NCBI GenBank assembly: GCA_009746045.1
Contig: RPFO01000296.1
Span: 62,001 to 126,000, forward strand
Length of the DNA stretch: 64,000 nucleotides
Direction: 5' to 3'
DNA from: Mesostigma viride
Lineage: Eukaryota; Streptophyta; Mesostigmatophyceae; Mesostigmatales; Mesostigmataceae
Shown here: positions 1 through 26,465 of the stretch, piece by piece
Position numbering within the stretch: the first letter of the stretch is position 1
Layout: each line of letters starts with the position of its first letter
Notes under the pieces: model-generated
Database searches by the model: none
What the model saw: the letters and a program-made list of their open reading frames with translations, nothing else
Told to the model about the DNA's origin: nothing
Position numbers and translations under genes: made by a program

Positions 1-182
1 AGTCGCCATGGCCACTTCCGCAAGGGGTGCGCGCACCGTGCACCCACTTTTCACTTGACGGCGGTACCCGCAAATTTTTGGCGCCAAAAAAAATTCGGCC
101 GGCGCACGTCCCCTTAAAAGGCTACAGGCATGCATTGCTACGTTCTACCCTGGATTGTTGTGGCACATGGTATGGCTCCAAG
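1..182. other. No gene seen; target-site copy at right edge
   Basis: No coding signal was recognised here. Bases 172-182 (ATGGCTCCAAG) are the left copy of an 11-bp direct repeat whose partner is 1495-1505, so this is the flank of the element that follows. Confidence 0.5.
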
Positions 183-1494
183 AGGCTGTCTATATAGATG
201 TTGTAGTTAGAATTAATTAATTAATTAATTAGACTCGTGCTCCCGTTGGGGAGTCACGGAGCATTAACCCCGATGGATGGATGGATGGGTGCAAACAGTC
301 CTACCGGTCTAGTCTATCTACATCGGCTACATACTACATCTATCTAACAACATTCTAACTACAACATCTATCTAGGCAGCCGCACGCTGCCCTAGGGGGC
401 TATCTGGCGTGCCTCCCACGAGATTGCACACGCGGGCGCTTCCCCACTGGGGGGGGCTCGTTGTCCTCTATGACCTGGGCCCACTTGGCCTTGTCCATCA
501 TCTTCTTCCAAATCACGGAGAGGCCTAGGCCCCCCATGTCCTCTACTAGCTGTTCTTTGAAGGTGCGGGCCTTGCGGCGTCTAACATCACTGGGCCCAGC
601 CCACGTCAGGAGGTGCCGGCCAGGCTGGGCTGGTCGCAGTCCTGCGGGGGGGCCACGTGAGGTGTCTACCTGGTTGGTGCGAGCTAGGTGCCCTACTAGC
701 TGCAGGCGGCGTTGCTTAATGGTGCTGGTGATATAGGGCATGCCCTGGTACAGGTCCTCATTGCGGACATGAGCAGCATATCCTACTCTGTAAATGGATC
801 GCAGCATGCTGGTGACCGCGCCGTCCAGCTTGCGGGCCAGGTCGGCGGTGAGGGTCCACGTCTCGGCTCCATACGTGAGAACAGGAAGGACGAGGACCTT
901 GAACAGGTCCTGTTTCTCGATCTTGCCCAGGGGCTTGCGCCACAGGGCCCGGTACTGGCGTAAAGCGTGCCAGGCGAGGGAGATGCGATGGTCCACATCA
1001 ACCTCGCAGCTGGGGAGCAGGCTGCCCAGCAGCTTAACGCGGTCCCGATACAGGACTCGAGAGCCGTCTAGGAGAAAGAGGGGCGGCGGTGGGTTGGTGA
1101 GCCCAACCGCCAGGGCCTCTGTCTTCTTGCTGACCTCAAGCCCCACTGCACGGGCCTCGAGAGCCAGGCAGTCAAGCCATGTCTGCACATGCTCAGTGTC
1201 CTCGAAGAGGGTGGTGTCGTCTGCGTAGATGATGTCTGCCAGCCGAATCTCCGTGTCCGCAACGCCATGCCAGAATTTGTTAGCAACCTGCACTCCTGGT
1301 TCCCTGCCCACGATGCGGGCAAATCGCTTGCGCGCCTGAATCATTACGTATTCGTAGTTAGAATGCTGTTAGATAGATGTCGTAGGTAGCTGATGTAGAT
1401 AGATTAGACCGGTAGGACTGGTTGCACCCATCCATCCATCCATCGGGGTTAATGCTCCGTGACTCCCCAACGGGAGCACGAGTCTAATTAATTA
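183..1494 (-). mobile_element. LINE reverse-transcriptase fragment between inverted element ends
   Basis: The element is bounded by an 11-bp direct repeat ATGGCTCCAAG (172-182 and 1495-1505). Inside it, about 150 bp at the left (about 213-375) reappears inverted at the right (about 1350-1494). Both outer ends carry the same hairpin (236-258 and 1458-1480) facing a TTAATTAA tail. A further 30 bp at the far left (183-213) is an inverted copy of 352-383. Between the arms lies a minus-strand reverse-transcriptase fragment. A LINE copy normally has its 3' end on one side only, so two 3' ends facing outward are unusual. They could come from priming on both broken strands followed by joining of the two cDNAs. 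The repeats and target-site copies are read directly; the mechanism is inference. Confidence 0.8.
400..1344 (-). CDS. Non-LTR retrotransposon reverse transcriptase, C-terminal fragment (314 aa)
   Basis: The open frame encodes the end of a LINE-type reverse transcriptase. The palm-motif IIYADDTTLF is near residue 39, followed by the usual 'LLGS' segment, a conserved 'VLPVLTYGAETW' region, the 'RRLQLVGHLAR' segment and a tail 'WAQVIEDNEPPPVGK'. The fingers, the first half of the palm and any endonuclease are missing, so the protein is not functional on its own. The ATG lies at the join with the inverted end segment and may be an accident of it. A related tail is encoded at 4200-4408 plus 4721-4762. 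The family assignment is secure from the YADD box and order of motifs; the clade (L1-like or other) is not resolved. Confidence 0.85.
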   Translation of the reverse strand: MIQARKRFARIVGREPGVQVANKFWHGVADTEIRLADIIYADDTTLFEDTEHVQTWLDCLALEARAVGLEVSKKTEALAVGLTNPPPPLFLLDGSRVLYRDRVKLLGSLLPSCEVDVDHRISLAWHALRQYRALWRKPLGKIEKQDLFKVLVLPVLTYGAETWTLTADLARKLDGAVTSMLRSIYRVGYAAHVRNEDLYQGMPYITSTIKQRRLQLVGHLARTNQVDTSRGPPAGLRPAQPGRHLLTWAGPSDVRRRKARTFKEQLVEDMGGLGLSVIWKKMMDKAKWAQVIEDNEPPPVGKRPRVQSRGRHAR

Positions 1495-1505
1495 ATGGCT
1501 CCAAG

Positions 1506-1570
1506 TCTGGCGTGTGACCGCGTATGGCATTCATAGCGATTCGGGCCGTGGTGCCCACAACCCTGTAACT
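1506..1570 (+). repeat. Dispersed repeat with inverted copy near 30.49-30.55 kb
   Basis: About 60 bases around GGCATTCATAG and the GATTCGGGCCGTGGTGCCC block match the reverse complement of 30485-30550 with few changes. No coding potential was seen. It is probably a fragment of an older repeat. Confidence 0.6.
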
Positions 1571-1599
1571 AGGACCTACATAGCTTACACAATCCATTC

Positions 1600-1668
1600 C
1601 ATCCCATGTTCCCCTCCCACTGAGGACTTATGCTCACGTGACGCAGTCACGTGTCTATTAATAAATTA
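1600..1668 (+). mobile_element. 3'-terminal retroelement fragment with perfect hairpin
   Basis: The segment contains GGACTTATGCT followed by a hairpin at 1635-1653 (stem CACGTGAC/GTCACGTG, loop GCA) and an AT-rich tail with TTAA. A minus-strand relative at 49067-49135 has the same layout with stem CACGTAAC/GTTACGTG. The two stems differ by compensating changes, which argues for an RNA structure. Confidence 0.55.
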
Positions 1669-1679
1669 ACTGATGGTAT

Positions 1680-1692
1680 CAAGGAGACAACC
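1680..1692 (-). mobile_element. 13-bp insert between 12-bp direct repeats
   Basis: AACTGATGGTAT stands at 1668-1679 and again at 1693-1704, and the 13 bases between read CAAGGAGACAACC. That is the terminus of a dispersed family whose sense 3' end is GGTTGTCTCCTTGAT (copies near 5310, 31570, 45885, 49663 and 50700). It looks like an extremely 5'-truncated insertion, although chance duplication cannot be excluded from one case. Confidence 0.45.
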
Positions 1693-1747
1693 AACTGATG
1701 GTATGGCTAGTACTGTCCAGGTTGCATCACCCAAGCATGGGTGTGGC

Positions 1748-3811
1748 TGAAACCGTCGCGTCCGGACAGACGCCACAGCCAGATGTCGCGGTTGCGGGCC
1801 ATTATGTCCTAGACAGCGAGGTAGCCATGGCTGACGGCGGAGCTCATAACTTTCACGTTTGGGCACCGAATTCGGCTGTGAATATCACAATCGCTTCGTC
1901 TTTCTAAGACGCACACACTGATATAATTTTCCGAAGCTGTTACGCAATATATGACGAGCAAACGCTCATCTACGCAACGCAGCCTGGCGGCTGCGTTCAG
2001 CAATAAAAATAGGTCTGCAGCTCCGGCTGCAGCTTCACCCTCAGGTCCGGAAGGTAGCGGTGACACTAGTCGCGCACTGGTGGTTGCCCAGCCCCCCTCC
2101 GGGCTTGCCTCGCCATCTGCATCGCCTGAGCCCAAGCGCAGTCGCCCTGCCGAGCCGCATTGGGACGAGATCGCCTTTGACGTCAACGCACCTGGCTTCT
2201 GGAAACGAAGCACGGGAGCCTTCATTGAAGACGTGTTCTACGGCACGCACGCCTCGCTTATTGACCTGTGCTCGCACCTCATCTCCCACAACCGCGGCCG
2301 CTGGCCAGGTGGCCAGGCTGCCTTTCAACACCGCCGAGGATCTCCCAAAAGTTCTCCGCATGAATCGCCCCCGGCTCCAGCGCTTCGCCCTCTGCTCCCT
2401 CCTCGGGCGCTCCGACGCCGAGATCTGGGCTTCCCCACCGCCGTCCCCCACCTTCGCCACCGGACCCATCATCCGCACCCTCCTTAAGGAAGCTTTCGAG
2501 CAGCACGTGCGTGAACCCCCTTGCCACAGATGTGGCGGCAATATGGGAGGCACGCTGGCTGCTGAGCTCCCTCACATTTCCACCACCGTCACTTCCCTCA
2601 CACCTCCACCTCCACCCTCCTCGCCTCCACCTCCACTGCCACCTCCACCTCCACCGCCGCCCACAAGGCCCAGCTTCTCGACATCGACCAGCGCCTCAAG
2701 CACACCGCCATCGCCATCGAGTGCATGCAGAACACCGCCGGCATCACCGCCCAGGCGGTGAAGGACATTGCCGCCAAGCCAGCCCCCGCTGGCCCAGGCG
2801 ACAACGCCCCTCCCACCCAGACCTGGGCGCCGAGCTGCTCAAGCACCACGCCACCTCCACCACCTTTACCATCGCGGCACAGCTTAAGCAACAAGCCCTC
2901 GACCTCCGCGAGGAGGCCGACCGCACCCAGCGCAGCCACAACGTCATCGTCAAGCACTTCGACCAGCTGGCAGATGAGACCTCGACGACTCTTCTCACGG
3001 CATTTAAGCTCGACATTCTTGCCCCCATGCACATCACTGGTGAGCTGCGGATGTCGGCTGTCCGCCTCCCCCCCGCGCGGGGTAAGGCTGGCCCGGCACC
3101 CGTGCTCCTCTGACACCTGTAGTACATGGCGGACAAGCCGGTTGTTTCTTGAAAACCGCAAGAAGCTCTCGAGGACTCACTTCACGCTGGACGACGACCT
3201 GACCCTGGCCCAGCAACAATGGCGACGCGAGCTATGGCCGACCTACCTCCAGCTCCGGCAAAGCGCAGGGGGGAAACCGGTATACTGGCGGGGGGAAGTC
3301 ATCCACGTCGACCACAAGCCTTGGCAGGCACCCCCAGTCTAGGGAATATAGCAGTAGTGTAGATTAGTAAGGCTTAGCCTACCACGCCGTCCACGCGGCC
3401 CCAGCGCATGTGCGCCCATAATGGCCATGGATGCTGCATTTAAGAATTTAGCCACGCCCTGCCTATAATAATGGGACCCCCATGGATGATGCATTAAGAA
3501 TTAGCTCAGCCCTGACACTATACAGAGAGTCACTCTCTGATGAGACGCCATGCCCTAGCTCTTGTATAACCATGGTGATCTTCCCCCCCGGCCATGATAG
3601 GCTCCCCTTAGCTGGGTTGAGCTTGATAGATCGTGGTGGTGCAGGTGCCCTTGGTTCACCTAGAGCAAGTGTTGTTTACATTCCCACCCTTGCAGGAAGT
3701 AGCTTAGAATGTATTGAAAGCCATATGCCCTTTCTCTGTGATATGTGCGACATACACTCCCAACGGAGTTATGTTCCTAATTAATTAATTAATTAATTAA
3801 TTAATTAATTA
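1748..3811 (+). mobile_element. ORF1-only LINE-like element (half-LINE) with TTAA tail
   Basis: The 2.06-kb element is bounded by ATGGGTGTGGC at 1737-1747 and 3812-3822. It has a leader, a degraded ORF1 (1951-3342), a 3' UTR with no reverse-transcriptase sequence, a terminal hairpin at 3750-3774 and a (TTAA)n tail to 3811. The minus-strand element 28947-30023 has the same order and aligns through ORF1 and the whole 3' UTR, so the missing ORF2 is a property of the family and not damage in one copy. This resembles mammalian HAL1, an ORF1-only L1 relative that depends on another element's enzyme; the comparison is by layout only. Confidence 0.8.
1951..3342 (+). pseudogene. LINE ORF1-like protein, frame-shifted copy
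   Basis: The reading begins MTSKRSSTQRSLAAAF and moves between frames at least twice: about 1951-2300, then about 2310-2600, then pieces near 2725-2820 and 2830-3112, ending near 3342. Recognisable parts shared with the copy at 28.9-30.0 kb are 'TAQAVKDIAAKPAPAGP', 'QLKQQALDLREEAD', 'RSHNVIVKHFDQ' and a C-terminal block 'FTLDDDLTLAQQQ' to 'KPVYW'. The last block has the form of an L1 ORF1 C-terminal domain (charged helix, then a small beta segment). The Pro-rich stretch near 2600-2680 is a CCACCT repeat. It is not expected to give a full protein. Confidence 0.7.
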
Positions 3812-4081
3812 ATGGGTGTGGCCACAACATGGCTAGGCTAGCCCGTGGTGGGCTTCGATCCAAGGCTGGTTGTTGACTATCAGGTCCCCGCCCCTCCAGA
3901 ACACCTTGGGCTTCTTGGGGTCTAGCTTGTGGGGGAGGTACACCGCCGGCCGGCCACAGGTCGCGTCGCTGCTGCGGCTGAGCGGGGGTCAGGTGGTCCG
4001 TCGTCCAGCGTCCAGGGCGCCGGGAGGTACGTCGTGCAATTCATCTTGCGGCGACTAGTGGAACAGCCGCTTATCCTCCAT

Positions 4082-4762
4082 TAAAAAATTAAATTAAATT
4101 AAATTAAATTAAATTAAATTGAATTAAATTAAATTAAATTAAATTAAATTAAATTAAATTAAATTAAATTATAACATGTCTCCGTTGGGAGATCATGTAG
4201 CACATATTCCAGGTTGGAGGGGTGGTGTGGAGGAAGCCGCGTAATCGAACTAACCTAACTCTAAGCTATATCTAGTCTAGAAAAGTCTATCTACGCTACT
4301 CATCAAAACGGCTCATCAAAACGGCTCCTCCTCTTGGGGGGGGGCGGCTTGCCCACAGGGGCTGGCGTGTGAGCCTTGACAATCTTCTGCCACCGCTTCT
4401 TGTCCTGCCTAGTCCTAGTACAGCCTAGTCCTAGTACAGCCATGCTACGCCCTGGCTATGTTCAGATTACCTGCCCACGCTCCTTGCTATGATATGCTCA
4501 CATGGGTCTTATTGCACCCACAGTTTGCCGGATCGTTAGCCTGTCCTTTTAGCTAGCCGCGCCCGATTGCAGCTGTGGCATGCCTTTGGCATGAAGGAGA
4601 CTGGGGGTCTCTGCCCTTTCTCCTGTAGTGCACACACAGGGATTAAAAGCACTTCGGTGCTCCGTGACTCCCCAACGGGAGCACGAGTTTAATTAATTAA
4701 TTAATTAATTCTTGTCCTGCATGGCAGTCCAGAGAAGGGAGAGGTGCTTATCCTCCAGGTGG
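4082..4762 (-). mobile_element. 5'-truncated LINE 3' end with (AATTT)n tail, itself interrupted
   Basis: GCTTATCCTCCAT occurs at 4069-4081 and 4763-4775 and marks the target site. The insert reads on the minus strand: the end of a reverse transcriptase ('WQKIVKAHTPAPVGKPPPP', homologous to the end of the protein at 400-1344), a short 3' UTR, a hairpin at 4175-4197 (CATG/CATG, TCTCC/GGAGA, loop CAAC) and a tail of AATTT repeats at 4082-4168. A second element (4409-4708) lies inside it. Confidence 0.8.
4409..4708 (+). mobile_element. 300-bp SINE-like element with hairpin and TTAA tail
   Basis: TTCTTGTCCTGC at 4397-4408 and 4709-4720 bounds the insert. It opens with a duplicated CTAGTCCTAGTACAGC and ends with a hairpin at 4663-4685 and (TTAA)n. 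No open frame was seen. Bases about 4515-4700 are identical, as far as I can read, to the reverse complement of 62798-62989. Diverged relatives lie at 5585-5745 (plus) and about 50275-50395 (minus). Its last ~35 bases match the ends of the reverse-transcriptase element at 183-1494, as expected for a SINE or truncated LINE that borrows that enzyme. No clear tRNA-like promoter was seen, so it may be a truncated LINE tail. Confidence 0.75.
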
Positions 4763-5304
4763 GCTTATCCTCCATGGCTCAGCTAAATGAGTAAGCAGAA
4801 CTCGTGGGGGTGCCGTCTTGTCCCGTGAATGGGGAAGGCGTTGCCCACGCAGCTCTATTTCACCTTCGAGCTCCAGTTGGGTAAGGAGCTTGCTCCTGAG
4901 CTCTTCCTCAACAGAAGTTGCTGTCTCCCCTGGCTGCTGGCAGAAGCGACCCAGCACCACTCTGCATTGGCGGCGAGCGCGGTTGATGTCCTCGCGTTCT
5001 TCTGCTCAGCGATGGGCTTCCATCTCCCGCAGCCTCGTGGCGATGGCATCCGTGGTCGAGGTGGTCGCTGACCGCAGTAGGTACCCGCATATAGGAGTGC
5101 GGCGAGAGGCTGCCATCTGCCTGCATGCCGGGTGGCCCGGCTGGGCAGCAATGGTGGCCCGGTCTGCGCCACGATCATCCAGGACCTGCACGGCCATGGC
5201 CTAGCTCGGTTTGGGTGGTGATGGCTTCAATTAGTTGAACAGTTGATGAGCAGGCCGCAGTTGCCCTCCACCTGGTTTAGGCGGGCATCTATCATGGTCC
5301 GGAG

Positions 5305-5346
5305 ATTCTCCCGATTTCTGGCCGCCTGCGCGCTGGTTGTCTCGAT
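5305..5346 (+). repeat. Copy of the 'CTCCCGATTTCTGGCC' 3'-end family
   Basis: The segment TTCTCCCGATTTCTGGCC through GGTTGTCTCGATCTTGATG belongs to a dispersed family whose constant end is GGTTGTCTCCTTGAT. No flanking duplication was identified here. Confidence 0.5.
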
Positions 5347-5584
5347 CTTGATGTATTGCTGTATGGCCTACCCACCTGCATGGTTCGCAGCACCCAGTAT
5401 GGCTCAGCATATTACCGGCTACCTTTAGTTAGTTCAGCCTAAGCACCAGCATGTCTACCCCGGCACACTTCAGTCTACAGCTTCATTGTGCCAGACAGTG
5501 CCCCCGCCGCATGTCACCCACGCACACTTCAGAATTAGTGCACCCACACTTCTGCCAGACTTTCGTGAGTAGTTTAGATTGAAG
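5347..5584. other. No gene or named repeat seen
   Basis: I found no coding pattern, splice structure or repeat relative in this stretch. Confidence 0.4.
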
Positions 5585-5745
5585 CTGTGGCTTGCCTCCA
5601 GGCATGAGGGTCGAGGGAAGACAGATTTCTCCGTCTGCCCCCTTCCCAGTGCATGTGCAACATACAGGGATGAAAAGCACTTTCTGTATGGTTGTGCTCC
5701 GTGATTACTGACTCCCCAACAGGCAACAGGAGCGTGTGTTTAATT
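5585..5745 (+). repeat. Diverged copy of the SINE-like 4409-4708 element
   Basis: The order of blocks (a CTGTGGC-TGCC block, GGCATGA, a TCTCC/CTGCCC block, a CAGGGAT-AAAAGCACTT block, CTCCGTGA, ACTCCCCAAC, then TTTAATTAA) follows the 4409-4708 element with many changes and small insertions. It is an old copy. Confidence 0.55.
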
Positions 5746-8100
5746 AATGCAGAGTCGAGAACACTGCAGGAAAGCAGATTGCCAGTTGGTCTTGGTGACA
5801 AAGTCATGTGCGGTTGACCCTGTTGGGGAGCTGCGCAGCACTGACCCAATCATCGACAAAAAAGACAACATGATGATTGATTCAATATAGCATTGACCAA
5901 CACCGGATATTCAATACGGTGCAATACCCAAGCTGACCTGGCACTGTGAGACACCTATGCATACTAACTATTGATGCACAGATAAATCAGTGGTACGGTA
6001 GCAGACTCCAAACTAGCTTCCATGGGATCCTACATAAACACAATCTATTCTTGATGAGACATCCAGCACAGGCCAGAAATCTGGAGAATAATCGGACCAT
6101 AATAGCCAGAGCCTGTCGATATCTCATCCGCGTTCTATGAAAGGCTTTCTAGACAACTATTCCTGGACGCCAGGACGCGTGACCTTGAAACGTCATGCAA
6201 GGACTAGAGTATTGTAGTCTGACTTACGTCTTGTGAGAGGCATGGCGATTCGAGGTATGGAAAAAGTAGAACTACCAGCACTAGGATCACCAGTGTACAA
6301 CTCCTGATTGCGGAGTGATGCTTGCCATCGAGCCACTGTAAACTGGTTTATGCCATTGTAGACTCGGCCATGCTAGTTGCCACACCAAGCCCCTGGGATT
6401 GCAGCTCATCGCGGGAAGTTCCCGGCCCGCCTGAGTGCGGTGGTGCATGCACAGGACGGCCCTCGCTGGCCAGACGAAGCGCGGGAACTGCTTGGTTGTA
6501 CTCGAGGGCTGTAGATGCTGCGATTGTGTTGACGGATGATAGCGCCAGTGTTATGCTGGGCGGCCTCACGAGGCATAACTCTTTCATTTAAGTATCCAAT
6601 TCTAAACACTGTGTCAGGGATGGTAAGTGCTGCCTGCTGCCCGGCACCGAGTCGTGGCGGTGAGTAATGACCTGAATTGACTCTCGGAAGGTATTGACGT
6701 CTGCATGAGGACAGGAATGCGGGCCTACATCCCAAATCGAGTTTCGTTTTAAGTACTAGAAACCACAAACGCCAGCACACGCAATATAAGGACCTTCGAA
6801 TCCCCGCCGCGTTATCTGCCGGACAGTAGCATGGCTTTACCGTCACCAGCCGACGATGCATTTGTGCTCTGAACTGCTCAAGCCAGCAGCAAATATCCGT
6901 TACAAACGCACGAGATACTAATCCGGTAATCGAACTCTTGGCCTACATGCTGAAACGATAAGCCTGGATCCTAATGTTCTTAAATTTACCCCGTTACAGT
7001 CCTGGATAACCAGGATTTTACCGAGGCCTTTCTGGATTTTGTGCGTCGAAGATAGCAAGTGGCAACGTTATTTTGTGCTCAGAATTGCTTGAGCCAGCAG
7101 CAAATATCCACTACAATCGCGCGATATACAAATCCGGTAATCGAACTCTTGGCCTATATGCCGACATGAATTACGAGTTTACGAGAATGTATATATAAAA
7201 AAAGGTAGCCATTCTACCTGGAAGTAGTCGTAAGCCTGCGTCCTTGTCATTTTATTTCCCTCTGTTCAGTTCAGGATTTTACCAGGGCCTTTCTGGAGCG
7301 CGTCGAAAATAGCAATTAGTGCGAACCTACACGGTTTTTTATCCTGGGCCTGGTCACCTGGCCGGGATCACGTTCACCTCGACCTCAAGCGGTGCGCTCT
7401 ATTTAACCTTGTCACCTTTTGGATGGTCCCTTCCGCCTTCGTTTCTGTATAGCACGTGGACAGTCAAATCAAGGTCCGGCCTGCCCCCGGCTGAAAGCGA
7501 TGCTGATGTGACCGCACACGTTTTCGAAGGTTCAGCATAATTCGGGGCGCACTGGTTGCGCCCCTAGTTGAACGCCAAACCACGTAAGTTGCCAAGAAAC
7601 CGAACTCAACTGAACATTAGTTGCTACCCAGAATCTGCCACGATCCTTGGAGTGAGAATCCGTACTGCCGTCTCGTCATCACGTCTCTCATCGGCGGTTA
7701 GTAGAGGGGCCTTTCAAAAGCTCTTTCAAACCCATGCGGAGGCCCGTGCCCCGCGTAGCTCGTCATGGTCGGGCATCCGTCAGTCGTCAGTCGTGAATCG
7801 TGATATCTGTTTATCACCCCCTCAATTACTGGAGAAACTGCACCAGTCCGCGTGCTTGTCCCGTCATTTCACTTGTGCCACCATTTCGCCGCACCCCCCG
7901 CCATTTTTACAGATCAGGCACAATTGTCTCGGACAGCCAGCGGGATGATTCTATGCGCAGGCACCTAATTTGGGAGCGGCTAGGAAATGGGACGTCATGC
8001 CCACGGAGCGAGATTGGAGGATGACCTCCCTTCGTTTCCCTTAATTTAAATGGCTATGCGTGGTTTGAAGGCTATTTCTTGGAGCCAAGCACTTTGATAA
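5746..8100. other. Gene-free stretch with two tandem SINE-like copies
   Basis: No gene was recognised. Bases 6862-6960 and 7074-7162 are two copies of one segment containing AATCCGGTAATCGAACTCTT, whose reverse complement has a B-box-like AGTTCGATTAC. A second shared block, CAGGATTTTACC then GGCCTTTCTGGA, occurs at about 7009 and 7272. These look like tandemly repeated remains of a tRNA-like SINE. Bases 6066-6140 match the dispersed family also seen at about 45890-45970. Confidence 0.45.
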
Positions 8101-8142
8101 TATGACGGAGAAGGATCCGTCGAAAAGCGTGAAGAATGCGGT

Positions 8143-8381
8143 CTATGAAACGCAACCTACCATGTCAATCGCACGGGGAATCAGCAGGAGGCTTGGGGGG
8201 GATTCTTCACCCAGGTCTCTTAGCGCGTCAATATCCACGAGCTCGTCATATATTACGCCGCCAGATATAACTCCAAACTCTAGTGTGAAGATGCGCATCC
8301 CGGAGAAGCCAGGCAAGTCTTTCAGCACCCACGTGTTTCCATCGCGTGGGTATGTCTGCCTGACATCGTCCTATAGGGTGG
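8143..8381 (-). pseudogene. Possible alpha/beta-hydrolase-like fragment
   Basis: The minus strand has a protein-like stretch beginning DDVRQTYPRDGNTWVLKDLP and containing 'GMRIFTLEFGVISGGVIYDE'. The pattern W-L-x-D-L-P then R-I-F-x-x-x-F-G resembles the start of serine-esterase-like hydrolases, but no catalytic Ser motif is present and the frame is closed on both sides. It may be a gene relic or chance. Confidence 0.2.
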
Positions 8382-8401
8382 TTCGAACGGGTGCAGGCTA
8401 G

Positions 8402-9970
8402 CGCAGGTGCAGTTACTGTACAAGACGTTTGCTATGGGGGCTTTGTCCCATCTCATCGTAGCTTGGCGGCTTAAATGCAGCCTGCGTTAGGTTTAGAGAC
8501 CTGTTTTCGTGTATGGGTGGGGCCAGCTTTCCCACTTGCACACGCTGTCGTCATGCATGGGCACGGCATAGACCGATCAACATGTAGTCAACGTCGGCTG
8601 CCCACTCAGTCCTGCTGATGGCTTGCTCGGGTCCCTATTTGTTCAGAACATCATTACGTGTCACCGGCTCCCCACACAGGGAGGTGCATGCATTGAAAAC
8701 ACACAGGGAGGTGCATGCATGTGAACACTGAACCGTTTGAGCTCACGTTGAAGGCTGGATCTATTGCACACGTGGCAGGATGCCCGGGGGCGCCGCTCTA
8801 TACAGCCTCGGTGTGGCAATGTTTTTTCTCGGTTCTATTTTAAGGCGCTTGTGTTGTCCCCTGCAGTTGGTCTGGATTGTGGATCTGGTAGGCAGTATTG
8901 TAGATGGCCTTTGTAGATGGCACCCGCGTTTGCTGGCGCATTTCTGCCCTTGCGTCACAACTGCAACAAGCCACCTGTGAGAGCTGTGCATCTTCCATGA
9001 TGATGAACATTTTCTGTAAGCCCTGCTATTCTAGTCTCTAGACGTGCTATAGAAGTGTCTTTTGCCTTTCTAAGCGTAGTTATGCTAGTATAGTATGGTG
9101 CTATTATGCCCGTCTAGTGCAGAAGCTTGTGGCAATAGAAAATCAATTAGCTATTCCTATGAATGCAGTAGCTTCCTCACACCCCCCAGTCTCTTCGTGG
9201 TCATCCTGCGGATCCGATTTGCCGAATTTGAACCCTATTTCCTATGCCCCTATTTCTCACTTCCGTGCCTTCTTATAGCCTGGTGTTTCATGTCACCTGT
9301 GGCTTATCTCTGCGTCCCTGCCCCTTATCTTCTTTCTGTGCACCATCCTATTCGAGCTACCTACCACCTACCCCTTACCTCCCGTGCACCATCCTATTCG
9401 AGCTACCTATTGCCTCCCATTCTCCGCCTTGCGTCTCTTTCCTTGTCTTCCATCTCCCTTCTCCCTTCTCCTCTCCCCTCTCGCCCCCCCATTCCATAAC
9501 GTCCCACTCTTTTCCTTCATAAATCCGGTGGTCCTTTCAAAACCTTTTCCTTCCCTCCATCCCTTTTTCCCAACTGGATGTCTAATCATCCGTTTCTCTG
9601 CCCTGTCCGTGAAAGCCCTGCCACACTCCAAATGGATGACACTTGAAATGTGCGATCCTTTCAATGTGAATGTCAATGTATTGTATGACGAAAAGGTGGT
9701 TGCGCGTGATGTTATCTATAAGGCCCCCTTTCTCCTCCATGTACACCTTTTCCCAATTCGCTCGGCGTTTACTAATTGCGTTTGAATCCAGCCAACTAAT
9801 GTGGCTAAATAAAATGTTTTTCTAATAATATCTTTTGTTCATTGATCGAATGTTTTTTCGTCTACAACGGAAATATTTCCTCGACAAAATCTGTTTTTCT
9901 CATCTCATTCTCGCACTCTCCCTTTGTTGTTCTATTATTTTCCTTCCATCGGGCTTCTTGTTTCAACCAG
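8402..9970. other. Upstream region of the PH-ORD gene; first exon not located
   Basis: The next exon begins at 9971 with two bases that complete a codon, so at least one upstream exon carrying the start codon must exist. I could not identify it. The T/C-rich stretch up to TTTCAACCAG (9961-9970) reads as the 3' part of an intron. A direct repeat with GGGAGGTGCATGCATG lies at 8677-8723. No other gene was seen. Confidence 0.5.
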
Positions 9971-25917
<15,947 letters not shown>

Positions 25918-25939
25918 GGGCGGGGCGCGGCTGAGTCGG

Positions 25940-26465
25940 TCAGCGCATCTTCAGCTGATCCTGAGGATGACGCGCAAGGTGCACGGACATCTTCGGCTGA
26001 GGGCGAGGCGGTTAGGCCATGTTGAGCTGAGGGGGGCGGGGGCTGTTTGGATGGATTCAGCTGAGGGCAAGGCATCGCGCTCATGTTACGCTGAAAGGGG
26101 GGGGCTGTCTGGACGGCTTCATCTGAGCCTGAGGATGAGGCCGAAGGTGCAAGGACGTCTGCAGCTCATACTGGGGGGAGGCTGTGAGGGCATGCTATCC
26201 TGAGGGCAAGGCTTGCTGAAGTTGCAAGAAGATATTCATCCAGCCGAGGGGGTCTGAGGCTGTGAGGGCTTGTTCGGCTGAGACTGTGCCATGTTGTCAA
26301 CATGGATGTGGGTGGCAAATCAGCGTGGACATCCGTTGAGGGATCGAGGTGGCATGAGGCGGCTGAGGCGGCTGAGGCGGCATGAGGCGGCTGAGGCGGC
26401 TGAGGCGGCTGAGGCGGCTGAGGCGGCTGAGGCGGCTGAGGCGGCTGAGGCGGCTGAGGCGGCGA
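25940..26465 (+). repeat. Echoes of the stop-codon region and a GGCTGAGGC repeat
   Basis: The gene ends AAGGACATCTTCAGCTGAGG. Decayed copies follow at about 25944 (GCATCTTCAGCTGA), 25980 (CGGACATCTTCGGCTGAGGG), 26045 and 26150 (AAGGACGTCTGCAGCTCA). From 26352 the sequence becomes a nine-base GGCTGAGGC array. This is the same duplication habit on the 3' side of the last exon. Confidence 0.75.

Larger units (their letters stand above)
3862..5210 (-). pseudogene. Older LINE ORF1 fragment, split by a later insertion
   Basis: On the minus strand 4776-5197 encodes an RRM-like ORF1 segment ('VLGRFCQQPGETATSVEEE', then 'RVLLTHLAEPW'). After the break at 4082-4775, 3862-4068 encodes a C-terminal block related to the other ORF1 copies ('RRDLWPA', 'KVFWRGGDLIVNNQPW'), with frame changes. 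It is the host copy for the 4082-4762 insertion. Outer limits are uncertain because no target-site copies were found for it. Confidence 0.55.

Noticed and set aside
9835-9970. Start of the PH-ORD protein at 9835
   Set aside because: The open frame upstream of 9971 is T-rich with a typical intron end (TTTCAACCAG) and gives a hydrophobic lead not found in the family.
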